A DNA stretch of 64,000 nt, from positions 181,855 to 245,854 of the forward strand of contig NZ_QCYM01000005.1 of NCBI RefSeq assembly GCF_003075075.1, in the 5' to 3' direction. Both the position numbers and the translations under genes were made by a program. Shown one piece after another: positions 37,487 to 46,651 of the stretch. This DNA is from Labrenzia sp. 011 (GTDB lineage Bacteria; Pseudomonadota; Alphaproteobacteria; Rhizobiales; Stappiaceae). Position 1 is the first letter of the stretch. Every line of letters starts with the position of its first letter. The notes beneath the pieces were generated by a model, which saw only the letters and a list, made by a program, of their open reading frames with translations, was not told the origin of the DNA and searched no databases.

Positions 37487-38923
37487 TTAAAGCGCGAACT
37501 CGGTGACGAATTTCGTGCGCTGGAAGGCCTCGAGGCCTTCTGCCCCGCTCTCCGATCCGAAGCCGGATTCATTGACGCCGCCGAACGGTGTTTCCGGCGT
37601 GGACACGGCCATGTGGTTGACGCCGACCAGACCCGCATCCAGCGCTTCTTCCGTCCGTGCCGCCAGGGTTCCGCTGCGCGTGAAGCAGAAGGACGCCAGA
37701 CCGTAGGGAAGGGAATTGGCGCGTTCAATCACCTCGTCAAAGGAAGAAAAGCTCAGCAGCGGCGCAATTGGTCCGAACGGTTCTTCCGAGAGAATCCGGG
37801 CATCTTCGGGAACATTCGTCAGCACGGTCGGTTCGAAGAAAAAGCCCCTGTTCGCCTTGCGCTTTCCGCCGAGGGCCACTTCGGCTCCCTTCGAAACGGC
37901 ATCCTCGACGAAGCCTTCCATGACGTCGAGACGGCGTTCGGCGATCATCGGTCCCATCTGCGTGCCGGCGTCCAGTCCGTTGCCGACAACGATCTTGCCG
38001 GCGAGGTCCACGAAACCCGCGATGAAGTCGCTGTAGAGACTTTCGTGAATGAAGAAGCGCGTCGGCGAGGTGCAGACCTGCCCCGCGTTGCGGAACTTGA
38101 AAGTCACGAGGGTTTTCACGGCATGTTCCAGGTCCGCATCCTCATGAACGATCACCGGAGCATGGCCACCCAGTTCCATGGTGCTCGTCTTGAGGGTTTC
38201 CGCGGCCCGTTTCTGCAGCAGTTTGCCGACCGCCGTTGATCCGGTCAGGGTGACCTTCCTGAAGACAGGCGAAGCCAGAAGTGTACTGGAGACATGATCG
38301 GGGTCGCCGAAGACGACGTTCAGCACGCCGTCGGGAACGCCGGCTTCCTGGAAACAGCGGGCCATCGCGACGGCGGTTCCCGGGGTTTCCTCGGCCGGTT
38401 TCACGACGATGGAGCACCCCGCACCAAGCGCACCGGCGATCTTTCGGATCACGTTGCTGGCCGGAAAGTTCCACGCCGCAAACGCCACGACGGGTCCGAC
38501 AGGCTCGCGCAGAGACATCTGGCGCACACCCGGCATGCGGGCGGGGATGATGCGGCCGTAGGCGCGTTTGCCTTCTTCCGCGTACCAGCGGGTCGCATCG
38601 GCGGCGAACTGGACTTCCGGAACGGCTTCGCCGAGCGCCTTGCCGTTTTCCAGCGTCAGGGTCCGGCCGATGGCGTCCTTGCGGGCCTCGATCAGCGCGG
38701 CCGCCTTCATGAGAATCTCGTAGCGCTGGATGGCGGTCATTGCCTTCCAGACCTTGAAACCGCGCTGGGCGGCGGCTGTTGCCTCTGCAAGATCCTGATC
38801 GCTCGCCAGCGGAACCTGTGCCAGCACCTCTTCGGTGGCCGGGTTGATCAGGTCGCAGGTGCGATTGTCGCTCGCCTGACGGAATTTGCCGTCGATCAGA
38901 AGTTCGATCTTTTCGTCATACAT
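37487..38923 (-). CDS. NAD(P)+-dependent aldehyde dehydrogenase, succinate-semialdehyde dehydrogenase-like
   Basis: 478 residues of the ALDH family. The Glu in ELGGHAPVIV and the nucleophile in FRNAGQVCTSPTRF are both present, as are FAAWNFPASNVIRK and KVTLTGSTAVGK for cofactor binding. The sequence type (DGKFR, NPATEEVLAQVP, EEPFGPI) is that of succinate-semialdehyde or alpha-ketoglutarate-semialdehyde dehydrogenases. It is the last gene of the ten-gene cluster. In hydroxyproline breakdown such an enzyme performs the last step to 2-oxoglutarate. ATG 38923 has AAGGAG upstream; an in-frame start at 38959 would overlap the epimerase gene. Confidence 0.88.
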   Translation of the reverse strand: MYDEKIELLIDGKFRQASDNRTCDLINPATEEVLAQVPLASDQDLAEATAAAQRGFKVWKAMTAIQRYEILMKAAALIEARKDAIGRTLTLENGKALGEAVPEVQFAADATRWYAEEGKRAYGRIIPARMPGVRQMSLREPVGPVVAFAAWNFPASNVIRKIAGALGAGCSIVVKPAEETPGTAVAMARCFQEAGVPDGVLNVVFGDPDHVSSTLLASPVFRKVTLTGSTAVGKLLQKRAAETLKTSTMELGGHAPVIVHEDADLEHAVKTLVTFKFRNAGQVCTSPTRFFIHESLYSDFIAGFVDLAGKIVVGNGLDAGTQMGPMIAERRLDVMEGFVEDAVSKGAEVALGGKRKANRGFFFEPTVLTNVPEDARILSEEPFGPIAPLLSFSSFDEVIERANSLPYGLASFCFTRSGTLAARTEEALDAGLVGVNHMAVSTPETPFGGVNESGFGSESGAEGLEAFQRTKFVTEFAL

Positions 38924-38955
38924 GTTTGCTTGACTCCTTTGGTCAGATCCATCCG

Positions 38956-39963
38956 TCATCGGCAGAGAAAGCCGATCGGCAGAGGGTCGTTTTCGGTTCG
39001 AATGAAAGTGTGCTGGCCGGTGATATGCGCGAGGCCTTCGATATACGGCCGGTACATCGGTGCGGCGCCGGGACCGGCCTGTTCGAGCGGCCTGGCGAGT
39101 GCGGAGAAATCGACATCGAGGATGTTTCTTGACCGGATGCGTTCGCCGCTGGAGATCTCGCCAAGCCCGATAAGTTGTGCCAGGCGCGCGGAGGTGCCGG
39201 TGCCGCAGGGGGAACGGTCAAACTTGTTGGCCGCAAGAACGACAAGCTGACGGCTCACGAGCAGACCGGCTTCGCGGGACGTGCGATAGAACAGGACACT
39301 GTGAACATGTTCGCCGGCATTCGGGATCCGGCCGAGATCGATCAGGGCATTGATTTCCGCCTTGATCCGGCTTCCGAGTGCCAGGGCGGCCGTTACGCCG
39401 GAAGGCTCCAGCGAGACGCCTGCCGCATCCGCCTCGACGAGCGCGTACCAGTTCCCGCCATAGGCGATGTCGCAGGTGAGCGGCATCTCCAGCGCCGGGA
39501 TGCGAACATTCTGCGCTGCCACGAAGGCCGGCACATTGGCGAAACTTGCGGAGATCAGGCGGTTGCCGTCATAGGTCAGGGCCAGGTCCACGATGCCGGC
39601 GGGCACTTCCAGCGAGAAGGCCGCACGGCCGTTTTCGTCCGGTGACACCAGGCCAAGGTAGTCCAGCGTCGCCGCCAGACCGATCGTCGCGTGCCCGCAC
39701 ATGGGAAGGTAGTTGTAGGAGCCGAGGAAGAAGGCTCCGAAGTCGGCGACCTGGCTGCCTGTCATGACGGCTCCCACCATGGCGGAATGGCCGCGTGGCT
39801 CGTGCAGCAGCAAGGGTCTGAGTTCGTCGAGATTGTCCTGGAACCAGGCGTATTTCTCCGAAACGGTATCGCCCTCGAGGGGCGGCACCCCACCCGTGAT
39901 GACACGGGTGGGGTGACCTGCCGTATGGCTGTCGACCGTCGTCAGCCTGCGCGTCGTCGACAT
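38956..39963 (-). CDS. Proline racemase / hydroxyproline 2-epimerase family enzyme (copy 1)
   Basis: 335 residues. Both catalytic cysteines are present: Cys89 in PMCGHATIG and Cys253 in DRSPCGTGT. This pair distinguishes epimerases/racemases from the related trans-3-hydroxyproline dehydratases, in which the second Cys is Thr. DSHTAGHPTRVI near the N-terminus is the family start. Likely reaction: inversion at C2 of trans-4-hydroxy-L-proline or a related imino acid. It lies 6 bases from the GMC gene upstream. A second intact copy and a defective, regulator-fused copy are in the same cluster, so substrates may differ. Confidence 0.88.
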   Translation of the reverse strand: MSTTRRLTTVDSHTAGHPTRVITGGVPPLEGDTVSEKYAWFQDNLDELRPLLLHEPRGHSAMVGAVMTGSQVADFGAFFLGSYNYLPMCGHATIGLAATLDYLGLVSPDENGRAAFSLEVPAGIVDLALTYDGNRLISASFANVPAFVAAQNVRIPALEMPLTCDIAYGGNWYALVEADAAGVSLEPSGVTAALALGSRIKAEINALIDLGRIPNAGEHVHSVLFYRTSREAGLLVSRQLVVLAANKFDRSPCGTGTSARLAQLIGLGEISSGERIRSRNILDVDFSALARPLEQAGPGAAPMYRPYIEGLAHITGQHTFIRTENDPLPIGFLCR

Positions 39964-39969
39964 GGGAAA

Positions 39970-41682
39970 TCAGGCCCCGTTCTTTATGGCATCGGCGACC
40001 TTCTCGCCCGCCATGATGGTGGTGATCATCGTGTTGCCGCTGATGACGGAAGGCATGATCGATGCGTCGACGACCCTGAGGCCTTCCACGCCGATTACCT
40101 TCCCGGAACTGTCCACGACGGCCATGGGGTCGCCGGTCTCCCCGAGCCGGCAGGTGCCGCTCGCGTGCCAGCTGCCGCAGGCATTGTCCATGATCCAGGA
40201 CCGCAGCATGTTCTCCGAGTTCTTCAGGCCCTGGAGATCGACTTCCGGAACGATGACATTCTCGATCATCAACTTGCGCGAAAACGAACCGGTTCCCATC
40301 ACCAGGGCTGCAACCAGCGTCAGGAACCAGTTCGTCTTGCTCACGGCACCGAGCTTGCGCACCCGCTCGGAGAATGTGGCCGGGAAGACTTCGCGAACGA
40401 CTTTCTTCATCGCCGGATCCTCTATGATCCGGAAAAGCCGCTGCATGCCGTCCTCGAGGCGTTTGAGATCCCGCTCGTCCGAAAGCTGCCGGAAATTGAT
40501 GTCCGGTCCGGTGGACGGATCCTTGTCCTGCAGTTTCACGTAGCCGGTCGAATAGGGCCGGTTGACGCAGACAAGCATCGAGGCGAGCCGGCGACCGAGC
40601 GGATGCCAGGCCGCCCTGTTGGACGCCAGCACGAACATGTCGCCCGGGGTCGTCCGATCGAGGCCGGACGAGTAGCGGTACCCCATCTGGATGTGCCGGC
40701 GCATGGTCGGCGGAAGACGGGATTCCTTCGGCAGATAGGCGGCCAGGGCAACCATCGGATGGTCCTGCAAGTTCTGCCCGACGCCCTTCCGGTCGGCCCG
40801 AACCTCGATGCCGAGCTCCCTCAGATGGTCGGCCGGTCCGATCCCGGCGCGCATGAGGACGGCCGGCGATTGCAGGGCGCCTGCCGAGAGAATGATTTCC
40901 CGGGCCTTCAGGACCGTCTCGCCGCGCTCGCCCGTCAGCTTGACGCCGCAGGCCCGGTTGCCCTCGAATAGCACTTCGCGAACTTCGCTGCGGGGAAAGA
41001 TCGTCAGGTTTTCGCGCTTGCGCACGTCGGCCGTCAGATAGGCTCTGGCAGCCGAAACCCGTTTTCCCGCAACATTGTTCATGGTCATCGGGAAATAACC
41101 GTCCTCGAAGCACCCGTTATGATCCTGGATGTTCCTTTCACCCTGACGGGACAAGGCCTCGGCTGCGGCCTTGGAAAACGGTGACCAGTCTTCCTCCTTG
41201 ATCCGCTGCAGGGGCATCGGACCGCTGTCGCCGTGGAGGTCGTGGTCCGGATAGTCGAGATCCGTTTCAAGCTTGCGCAAATACGGCAGCACGCCTTCCC
41301 AGTCCCACCCCGTGGCGCCCTGCTCTGCCCAGTGATCGTAGTCCCAGGGCAGGCCGCGGAAGGCGAACTGGCCGTTGATGGAAGTGCCGCCGCCCATCAC
41401 CTTCGCCTGTTCGTAGCGCCGTTTGTCCTGTTTGACGGATTTCGGATCGTCCAGGTGAACCTTGATGTTCTGCCAGTGATAGGACCGGTTGAAATAGGCA
41501 ACGATCGGATAGGCGTCGAGGATGTCGTCCGGCTCCTCGCCGGGAGGGGTGTCCGGACCGGCCTCGATCAGGGCCACCTTGAATGCCGAGGTTTCGGACA
41601 GCCGGCTCGCAAGAACGCTGCCGGCCGCACCGCCGCCCACAATGATGTAGTCGAAGGTCTGCTGCATTGCCTTATCCGCCAT
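39970..41682 (-). CDS. GMC-family FAD oxidoreductase, choline dehydrogenase-like
   Basis: 570 residues. FDYIIVGGGAAGSVLASRL with ALIEAGP is the FAD motif. GGGTSINGQFAFRGLPWDYD, then GALQSPAVLMRAGIGP, and SWHASGTCRLG with VVDASIMPSVISGNT near the end are the GMC signatures; the His in SWHASGT is the usual catalytic His. No signal peptide. It probably oxidises an alcohol to an aldehyde, passed to one of the two aldehyde dehydrogenases beside it. The start at 41682 overlaps the ALDH stop by 11 bases; an ATG at 41667 avoids the overlap and begins nearer the FAD motif. A GMC enzyme is not part of known hydroxyproline pathways. Confidence 0.88.
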   Translation of the reverse strand: MADKAMQQTFDYIIVGGGAAGSVLASRLSETSAFKVALIEAGPDTPPGEEPDDILDAYPIVAYFNRSYHWQNIKVHLDDPKSVKQDKRRYEQAKVMGGGTSINGQFAFRGLPWDYDHWAEQGATGWDWEGVLPYLRKLETDLDYPDHDLHGDSGPMPLQRIKEEDWSPFSKAAAEALSRQGERNIQDHNGCFEDGYFPMTMNNVAGKRVSAARAYLTADVRKRENLTIFPRSEVREVLFEGNRACGVKLTGERGETVLKAREIILSAGALQSPAVLMRAGIGPADHLRELGIEVRADRKGVGQNLQDHPMVALAAYLPKESRLPPTMRRHIQMGYRYSSGLDRTTPGDMFVLASNRAAWHPLGRRLASMLVCVNRPYSTGYVKLQDKDPSTGPDINFRQLSDERDLKRLEDGMQRLFRIIEDPAMKKVVREVFPATFSERVRKLGAVSKTNWFLTLVAALVMGTGSFSRKLMIENVIVPEVDLQGLKNSENMLRSWIMDNACGSWHASGTCRLGETGDPMAVVDSSGKVIGVEGLRVVDASIMPSVISGNTMITTIMAGEKVADAIKNGA

Positions 41683-43147
41683 GGTTGACCAGAACGGTCT
41701 TGCGGCGCAGGAAACTTTCCAACCCGCTGCGCCCCATTTCCTTGCCGAAACCCGAACCGTTGAACCCGCCCTGCGGCGTATAGAAGTCCGGCTGGCGGCC
41801 GTGAGCGTTGACCCAGACTGTCCCGGCTTCCAGCAGGTCGGGGAGGTTCATCGCCTTGTTGAGATCGTCGGTGTAGACGCTGGCGGCGAGTGCGTACGTC
41901 GGGTGGTTCGCCATAGCGATGCCTTCGTCTTCGTCCTCATAGTCGTAGACCGAGAGGACCGGTCCGAAGAACTCATCCGTGAAACCGACGGAAGTGTCCG
42001 GGACATTGGCGAGAATGGTCGGCTGGTAGTAGGCGCCGCTGTTGATCTCGGCGACCCGGCTTCCGCCGAAGATGACTTCGGCACCGTCAGACACGGTTTG
42101 TGCGATCATGTCGTCGATGCGTTTCGCCTGTTTCTCGTTGATGATCGGCGGCAGCGTGTTGCCGCTGGCCCAGGTCGGACCGGCCCGGCGGCCGTTTGCT
42201 ATGGCGATGATCTTTTCCAGAAGCTGGTCGCGCAGGTTCCGCGGGGCGATGAGGCGGCTGCCGGCTGTACAGACCTGGCCGGAGTTGGCCAGGAAGCCGT
42301 TGGCGATGTTGGTCGCCACCGCGTCCACGTCGTGCACGTCGCGCATTACGAGCTGGGGCGTCTTGCCGCCCAGTTCCAGGGTCACCGGCTTGGTGCCGCT
42401 CATGGCGGCATCGGCCATGACACGGGCACCCGTGGCCGACGAACCGGTGAAGGTGATCTTGCGCACAAGCGGATGGCGGACCAATGCGGAGCCCGTCGCG
42501 CCCCCTCCCAGAACCACGTTGAACAGGCCCGGGGCCAGACCCGCCTCCAGGGCCAGTTCGGCGATCGCGACCGCGGAATAGGGGGTCGCCTCGGAGGGCT
42601 TCAGGACGACGGCATTGCCGACCGCAAGTGCCGGCGCCGACTTCCAGATGGCGTTGATGGCGGGAAAATTGAAAGGAGCGATCGCCGCAACAACGCCATA
42701 GGGCTCCGGCTTGGCAAAGGTGGTTGCCCCTGCCTTTCCGGCAAAGACCTGTCCCTCGACCTTGTCTGCCCACTCGGCGAAGTAGCGCAGGGCACCGGCG
42801 GCGCGCACGAGGTCCCGGGCAAGGAGGTCATCGATCGGACGGGTGGAGGAGACCGCCTCGATGCGTGCGATGCGCTCCCGGTTGGCATCCAGCAGGTCGG
42901 CCCACTTGTGCAGCACGGCTGCCCGGTCCATCGGGGAGGCCTGCGCCCATCCGCTTGTCCTGAAAGCCTTCTCAGAAGACTCGACGGCACGGTGGACCGT
43001 CTCCTCGTCGGCTGCCGGAATCGGTTTCGTGGCAAGTCCGTCCGACGGGCGATGCACCGCCAGGTCGTCGCCGGTGGTGATCCGTTCGCCGCCGATCAGA
43101 TGGGCGGCTGTCAGGCCGACGTTGTCCGGATTGAAATCGTTGGACAT
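41672..43147 (-). CDS. NAD(P)+-dependent aldehyde dehydrogenase (second in cluster)
   Basis: 491 residues with ELGGKTPQLVM (catalytic Glu) and FLANSGQVCTAGSRL (nucleophilic Cys), IAPFNFPAINAIWK and KITFTGSSATGARV. Only distantly similar to the ALDH at 37487, so the two probably act on different aldehydes. The gene lies directly upstream of the GMC oxidoreductase gene, and an alcohol-to-aldehyde-to-acid pair is a natural reading. 20 bases separate it from the upstream epimerase gene. Confidence 0.88.
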   Translation of the reverse strand: MSNDFNPDNVGLTAAHLIGGERITTGDDLAVHRPSDGLATKPIPAADEETVHRAVESSEKAFRTSGWAQASPMDRAAVLHKWADLLDANRERIARIEAVSSTRPIDDLLARDLVRAAGALRYFAEWADKVEGQVFAGKAGATTFAKPEPYGVVAAIAPFNFPAINAIWKSAPALAVGNAVVLKPSEATPYSAVAIAELALEAGLAPGLFNVVLGGGATGSALVRHPLVRKITFTGSSATGARVMADAAMSGTKPVTLELGGKTPQLVMRDVHDVDAVATNIANGFLANSGQVCTAGSRLIAPRNLRDQLLEKIIAIANGRRAGPTWASGNTLPPIINEKQAKRIDDMIAQTVSDGAEVIFGGSRVAEINSGAYYQPTILANVPDTSVGFTDEFFGPVLSVYDYEDEDEGIAMANHPTYALAASVYTDDLNKAMNLPDLLEAGTVWVNAHGRQPDFYTPQGGFNGSGFGKEMGRSGLESFLRRKTVLVNHGG

Positions 43148-43167
43148 GGGTATGCTCCTTTGTCCGT

Positions 43168-44175
43168 TCAGACCCCGGTCAACCGGAAACCGGCGGGGAA
43201 GGGGTCGTTGGGGTCGAGGAAGAAGTTGAATGTGCCGGTGACATAGGCCGAACCGGTCACCGTGCAGGTGATGGCCGGAAGGTCTCCCACCATGGCCTCG
43301 CCCGTGATGTGTCCCTTGAAGACCGTGTCGAGGATACCGGCGTGCCGGAAGGTGTCGCCGACCTTCAGGTCGCCCCTGGCGCTCAGCATTGCCATGCGCG
43401 AGGCCGTGCCGGTGCCGCAGGGAGAGCGGTCGATGACGGTCGGCGGGCAGACGACGGCATTCTTGCCGTCGGTTGCTTCGCCGTCGCCGTCCTGAACGAT
43501 CTCGATCTGGTAGATCTCGTTCACGTGCTCCAGAGTGGGGTGCTGGACCGGATGATCCTTGAGCCCGTCACGCAACTCGGCCGCGGCCGAAACGATCTCC
43601 CAGGCCCGGTCCGGGTGAATTTCCAGACCGAGGTCCGACGCCTTGACGATGAGATAGAAATCGCCGCCGAAAGCGATGTCCGCCCGCACCTTGCCGAAGC
43701 TCGTCGTCTCCACAAGGATGTCTTTCTTGTAGAGAAAGCTTGCCGGCATCTCGAGCGTCACCGAGACGGCGCGTCCGCCTTCCACCAGGACCCTGGCCGG
43801 GACGACGCCTGCCGGCGTGTCCAGACGAATGAGGGTTTCCCCCTCTTCGGCATCCACATAGCCGGCCTCCACCGCAATCGTGGCAACGGCCATGGCGCAA
43901 TGACCGCACATGGGCGGATAGGTATCGGGCTCGAGAATGATCATGCCGATATCGGCATCCTCGGAGCAGGCTTCCGTCAGGACGGCCGCGGGCATGTTGA
44001 AACTGCCGCGCGGTTCGAACAGCACGAGCTGGCGAAGCCAGTCACGCGTCATGAGGTTCGCGCGCTTTTCGACCATCGTCTTGCCCGGAATCGGTCCGAA
44101 GCCGGACGTGATCAGGCGCAGCGGGCAGCCGGCGGTGTGGGAGTCTATTCCCTGGATAATTCTGGAACTGCGCAT
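43168..44175 (-). CDS. Proline racemase / hydroxyproline 2-epimerase family enzyme (copy 2)
   Basis: 335 residues. Cys90 in PPMCGHCAMA and Cys253 in DRSPCGTGT are both present, so it should be a two-base racemase/epimerase. The N-terminus DSHTAGCPLRLITSG and the centre FGGDFYLIVKASDLGL are family blocks. It differs clearly from copy 1 in the first active-site loop (GHCAMA against GHATIG) and in much of the sequence, so it is not a recent duplicate. It is 3 bases downstream of the DapA-family gene, which suggests the two act in sequence. Confidence 0.88.
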   Translation of the reverse strand: MRSSRIIQGIDSHTAGCPLRLITSGFGPIPGKTMVEKRANLMTRDWLRQLVLFEPRGSFNMPAAVLTEACSEDADIGMIILEPDTYPPMCGHCAMAVATIAVEAGYVDAEEGETLIRLDTPAGVVPARVLVEGGRAVSVTLEMPASFLYKKDILVETTSFGKVRADIAFGGDFYLIVKASDLGLEIHPDRAWEIVSAAAELRDGLKDHPVQHPTLEHVNEIYQIEIVQDGDGEATDGKNAVVCPPTVIDRSPCGTGTASRMAMLSARGDLKVGDTFRHAGILDTVFKGHITGEAMVGDLPAITCTVTGSAYVTGTFNFFLDPNDPFPAGFRLTGV

Positions 44176-44178
44176 GAT

Positions 44179-45087
44179 CTACTCCACCGAAGCGATCGCT
44201 TCGCGGACCTTCGCGGTCCCGAGAATGGTGCGGACGCTCTCGAGCTGGGCATCGGAGAAGGGCAGCAGCGGTTCGCGCGGAATGCCGACCGGCTGGTCGA
44301 GTTCGTTCATCACCGCCTTGATGCCGGCATAAAAACTGCCCGCCTTGAAACAGCGGTAGATGCCGAAAAGGGCCGGCTCCAGAGCGTCGACAGTGGCGGC
44401 GTCGCCAGCCACGCAGGCGTCAAAGTAGCTGCGCACGAGCTTGCCGGAGAGCTGGTGCGCCATGGCGACCACGCCCACGCAGCCGACGGGAAGGGCCGAC
44501 CGGATCATTGTCTCGTAACCGACGAAGACGGCCAGCTTGTCCTTCACCTTCGTGCACAGTTCCGTAACCTGCTGGATGTCGGCGGAGGAGTCCTTGATCG
44601 CGACCACGTTCGGAATGTCCGCGAGGCTGGCGACGAAATCCGGTGTCAGGTTCACGCCGATGCGCGCAGGGCTGTTGTACAGCATGACCGGCAATTCGCT
44701 TGCTTGCGCGATGCGCCGGTAGAACTGTTCCGTTTCCCGCAGATCCGGCTTTGCATAGATCGGAGGCAGGGCAAGAATGCCGTCGCAACCGGTTTCCTTC
44801 GCAGCCTTCACAAGCTCGAGGACGATATCGGTCTGAAGGTCCGAAACGCCGGCGATCACGGGGACACGGCCCTTGACGGCATCGACGGTCGCCTTGAACA
44901 ACCTGACCCGCTCCTCGACAGTCATGGTGTAGAATTCGCCGGTGCTGCCGCACACGATCACGCCGTCGGCGCCATTGGCGATATTGGTCTCCACCAGCTC
45001 GGCGAAACGGGCGTAGTCGATGGATCCATCAGGCAAAAAGGGGCTCACGAGGACACTGTGAATGCCCTTCCAGTTAATCTTGGACAT
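44179..45087 (-). CDS. DapA/NanA-family lyase, possible pyrroline-4-hydroxy-2-carboxylate deaminase
   Basis: 302 residues forming a class I aldolase-type barrel. CGSTGEFYTM (GSTGE at 47-51) is the substrate carboxylate loop, Tyr137 in VMLYNSP and Lys165 in VVAIKDSS are the conserved Tyr and Schiff-base Lys. In hydroxyproline-catabolic clusters a member of this family (LhpC type) deaminates and dehydrates 1-pyrroline-4-hydroxy-2-carboxylate to 2-oxoglutarate semialdehyde; the epimerases and ALDH nearby support that reading. Dihydrodipicolinate synthase or a keto-acid aldolase are alternatives. ATG 45087 starts MSKINWKGIH; the open frame continues upstream over the ATPase gene without support. 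Confidence 0.82.
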   Translation of the reverse strand: MSKINWKGIHSVLVSPFLPDGSIDYARFAELVETNIANGADGVIVCGSTGEFYTMTVEERVRLFKATVDAVKGRVPVIAGVSDLQTDIVLELVKAAKETGCDGILALPPIYAKPDLRETEQFYRRIAQASELPVMLYNSPARIGVNLTPDFVASLADIPNVVAIKDSSADIQQVTELCTKVKDKLAVFVGYETMIRSALPVGCVGVVAMAHQLSGKLVRSYFDACVAGDAATVDALEPALFGIYRCFKAGSFYAGIKAVMNELDQPVGIPREPLLPFSDAQLESVRTILGTAKVREAIASVE

Positions 45088-45107
45088 GTTTTTCTCGCTT
45101 GTTTTGC

Positions 45108-45935
45108 TTAGCTTTCCTGCAGCAGGGGACGCATGAGTTCCGCTGTGGCGTGGAAACGGTTCACGAAGGATTGGACCCGTTCGTTTTCTGGATGCAGCAG
45201 TACGTCGCCGGGCGGTCCATCCGCCTCGACGCAGCCTTCGTTGAGAAAGACGACCCGGTCCGCAACCTCGAGGGCGAAGCCCAGTTCGTGCGTCACCACG
45301 ATCATCGTCATGCCTTCCTTGGCCAGCGTCATCATGGTTTCGAGAACCTCGCCAACCAGTTCCGGGTCGAGTGCGGAGGTCGGCTCGTCGAAGAGCATGA
45401 CCTTCGGGCGCATGTTCAGGGCCCTGGCGATCGAGACGCGCTGCTTCTGGCCGCCCGAAAGCCTGTCGGGCCGGCGTTCGGCGAAATCGCTCATCCCCAC
45501 CTTCGCCAGATAGTCGAGCGCGCGCTCCCGGTTTTCCGCCGGCTTCTCCTTCAGGACGGTGCGCGGGCCCTCCATCACGTTGCCGAGCACGCTCATGTGC
45601 GGAAACAGATTGAAGTGCTGGAACACCATGCCGACGCGAGAGCGAAGGGCATTGACCTGTTTCTGCGAGATGCTGGAACGGGTCTGGCCTTCGCCGCTGC
45701 ACTTGAAGATCGGATTGCCTGCGATCTCGATCTCGCCGTAGTCGGGCATTTCGAGCAGATTGATACAGCGCAGCAGTGTCGTCTTGCCCGACCCGCTCGA
45801 GCCGAGCAGGGCGACGACTTCACCTTCATGGACGTCAAGGTCGATATTGCGCAGGACCTGGTGGGCACCGAAGGATTTGGACAGGCCTCTGACGGAGACC
45901 AGGGACTGGCCTTCCTTCTTGCTGGTCATGTTCAT
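45108..45935 (-). CDS. Polar amino acid ABC importer ATPase (GlnQ/HisP type)
   Basis: 275 residues. Walker A GSSGSGKTT, Q-loop MVFQHFNLFPHM, signature LSGGQKQRVSIARAL, Walker B VMLFDEPTSALD, switch His in VTHELGFA: the standard set of GlnQ/HisP proteins. It overlaps the permease gene by four bases and lies 20 bases before the DapA-family gene. The partner genes upstream complete the importer. Confidence 0.92.
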   Translation of the reverse strand: MNMTSKKEGQSLVSVRGLSKSFGAHQVLRNIDLDVHEGEVVALLGSSGSGKTTLLRCINLLEMPDYGEIEIAGNPIFKCSGEGQTRSSISQKQVNALRSRVGMVFQHFNLFPHMSVLGNVMEGPRTVLKEKPAENRERALDYLAKVGMSDFAERRPDRLSGGQKQRVSIARALNMRPKVMLFDEPTSALDPELVGEVLETMMTLAKEGMTMIVVTHELGFALEVADRVVFLNEGCVEADGPPGDVLLHPENERVQSFVNRFHATAELMRPLLQES

Positions 45936-46579
45936 GAGTTATGAGTCTCCAGCTTGCGCGCCAGATAGTTCGACGGGATCAGGATGACCAGGAAGACCAC
46001 GCCGACGGCCGTGTAGACCTCCATCGGCCTGTACGTGAAGGAGGAGATGTAGCCGGCCTGATAGAGCAGGTCGGGAACGGTGATCACGGACAGAAGGGTC
46101 GTGTTCTTCATCTGGATGATGGTCTGGCCGGCAAGCGGCGGGATCATCCGCCGGAAGGCCTGAGGCAGGATGATGCGGTGCATCGCCTGTCCGGTCGACA
46201 TGCCGAGCGCCCTGGCCGCATCGCTCTGTCCCTTGTCCAGGGACTGGATGCCGGCACGCAGTATCTCGGCGTAATAGGCCGCGCCGTAGAGGCTGAGCGC
46301 CAGGATGCCGGCAAGTTGCTTGGTGATGTTGAGGTCGAGAAAGATCGGCAGCGCGTAGTAACTCCAAAGGAGCCAGACCAGCAGCGGCACATTGCGGAAG
46401 AATTCCACGAAAATTCGGCCGCTCCAATGGATGACGCCGATCTTTGCAAGCTGCGCCAGAGCGACAATGAGACCGATGACGAGACCGAGCACAGTTGTCA
46501 CGACGGTGTAGTAGAGCGTGATCGCGAGCCCCTTGAGGATCAGATCGACGTTCTGGGTAATGACCGACCAGTCGAACAT
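45932..46579 (-). CDS. Polar amino acid ABC importer permease (HisM/GlnP type)
   Basis: 215 residues with about five membrane segments. VEFFRNVPLLVWLLW and the coupling loop DAARALGMSTGQAMHRIILPQAFRRMIPPL are family hallmarks. Only one permease is present, so it probably works as a homodimer. It ends in an ATGA overlap with the ATPase gene. Confidence 0.92.
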   Translation of the reverse strand: MFDWSVITQNVDLILKGLAITLYYTVVTTVLGLVIGLIVALAQLAKIGVIHWSGRIFVEFFRNVPLLVWLLWSYYALPIFLDLNITKQLAGILALSLYGAAYYAEILRAGIQSLDKGQSDAARALGMSTGQAMHRIILPQAFRRMIPPLAGQTIIQMKNTTLLSVITVPDLLYQAGYISSFTYRPMEVYTAVGVVFLVILIPSNYLARKLETHNS

Positions 46580-46615
46580 GGTTTTACTCCGCCACGTTTC
46601 TTGTTCTGCAAAGGG

Positions 46616-46637
46616 GCCGGGAACCGAAGTTCCCGGC
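46616..46637 (-). promoter_or_regulatory. Intercistronic hairpin after the imino-acid binding-protein gene
   Basis: A perfect 9-bp stem (46616-46624 with 46629-46637) closes a four-base loop (CGAA on the plus strand, TTCG on the transcribed message, an extra-stable tetraloop). It lies in the 72-base gap between the binding-protein and permease genes. Confidence 0.65.
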
Positions 46638-46651
46638 AGTCGTCTCGTTTC

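Noticed and set aside
45088..45702. N-terminal extension of the DapA-family gene
   Set aside because: The open frame runs back over the ATPase gene, but the family N-terminus begins at ATG 45087 and the extension has no protein-like features.
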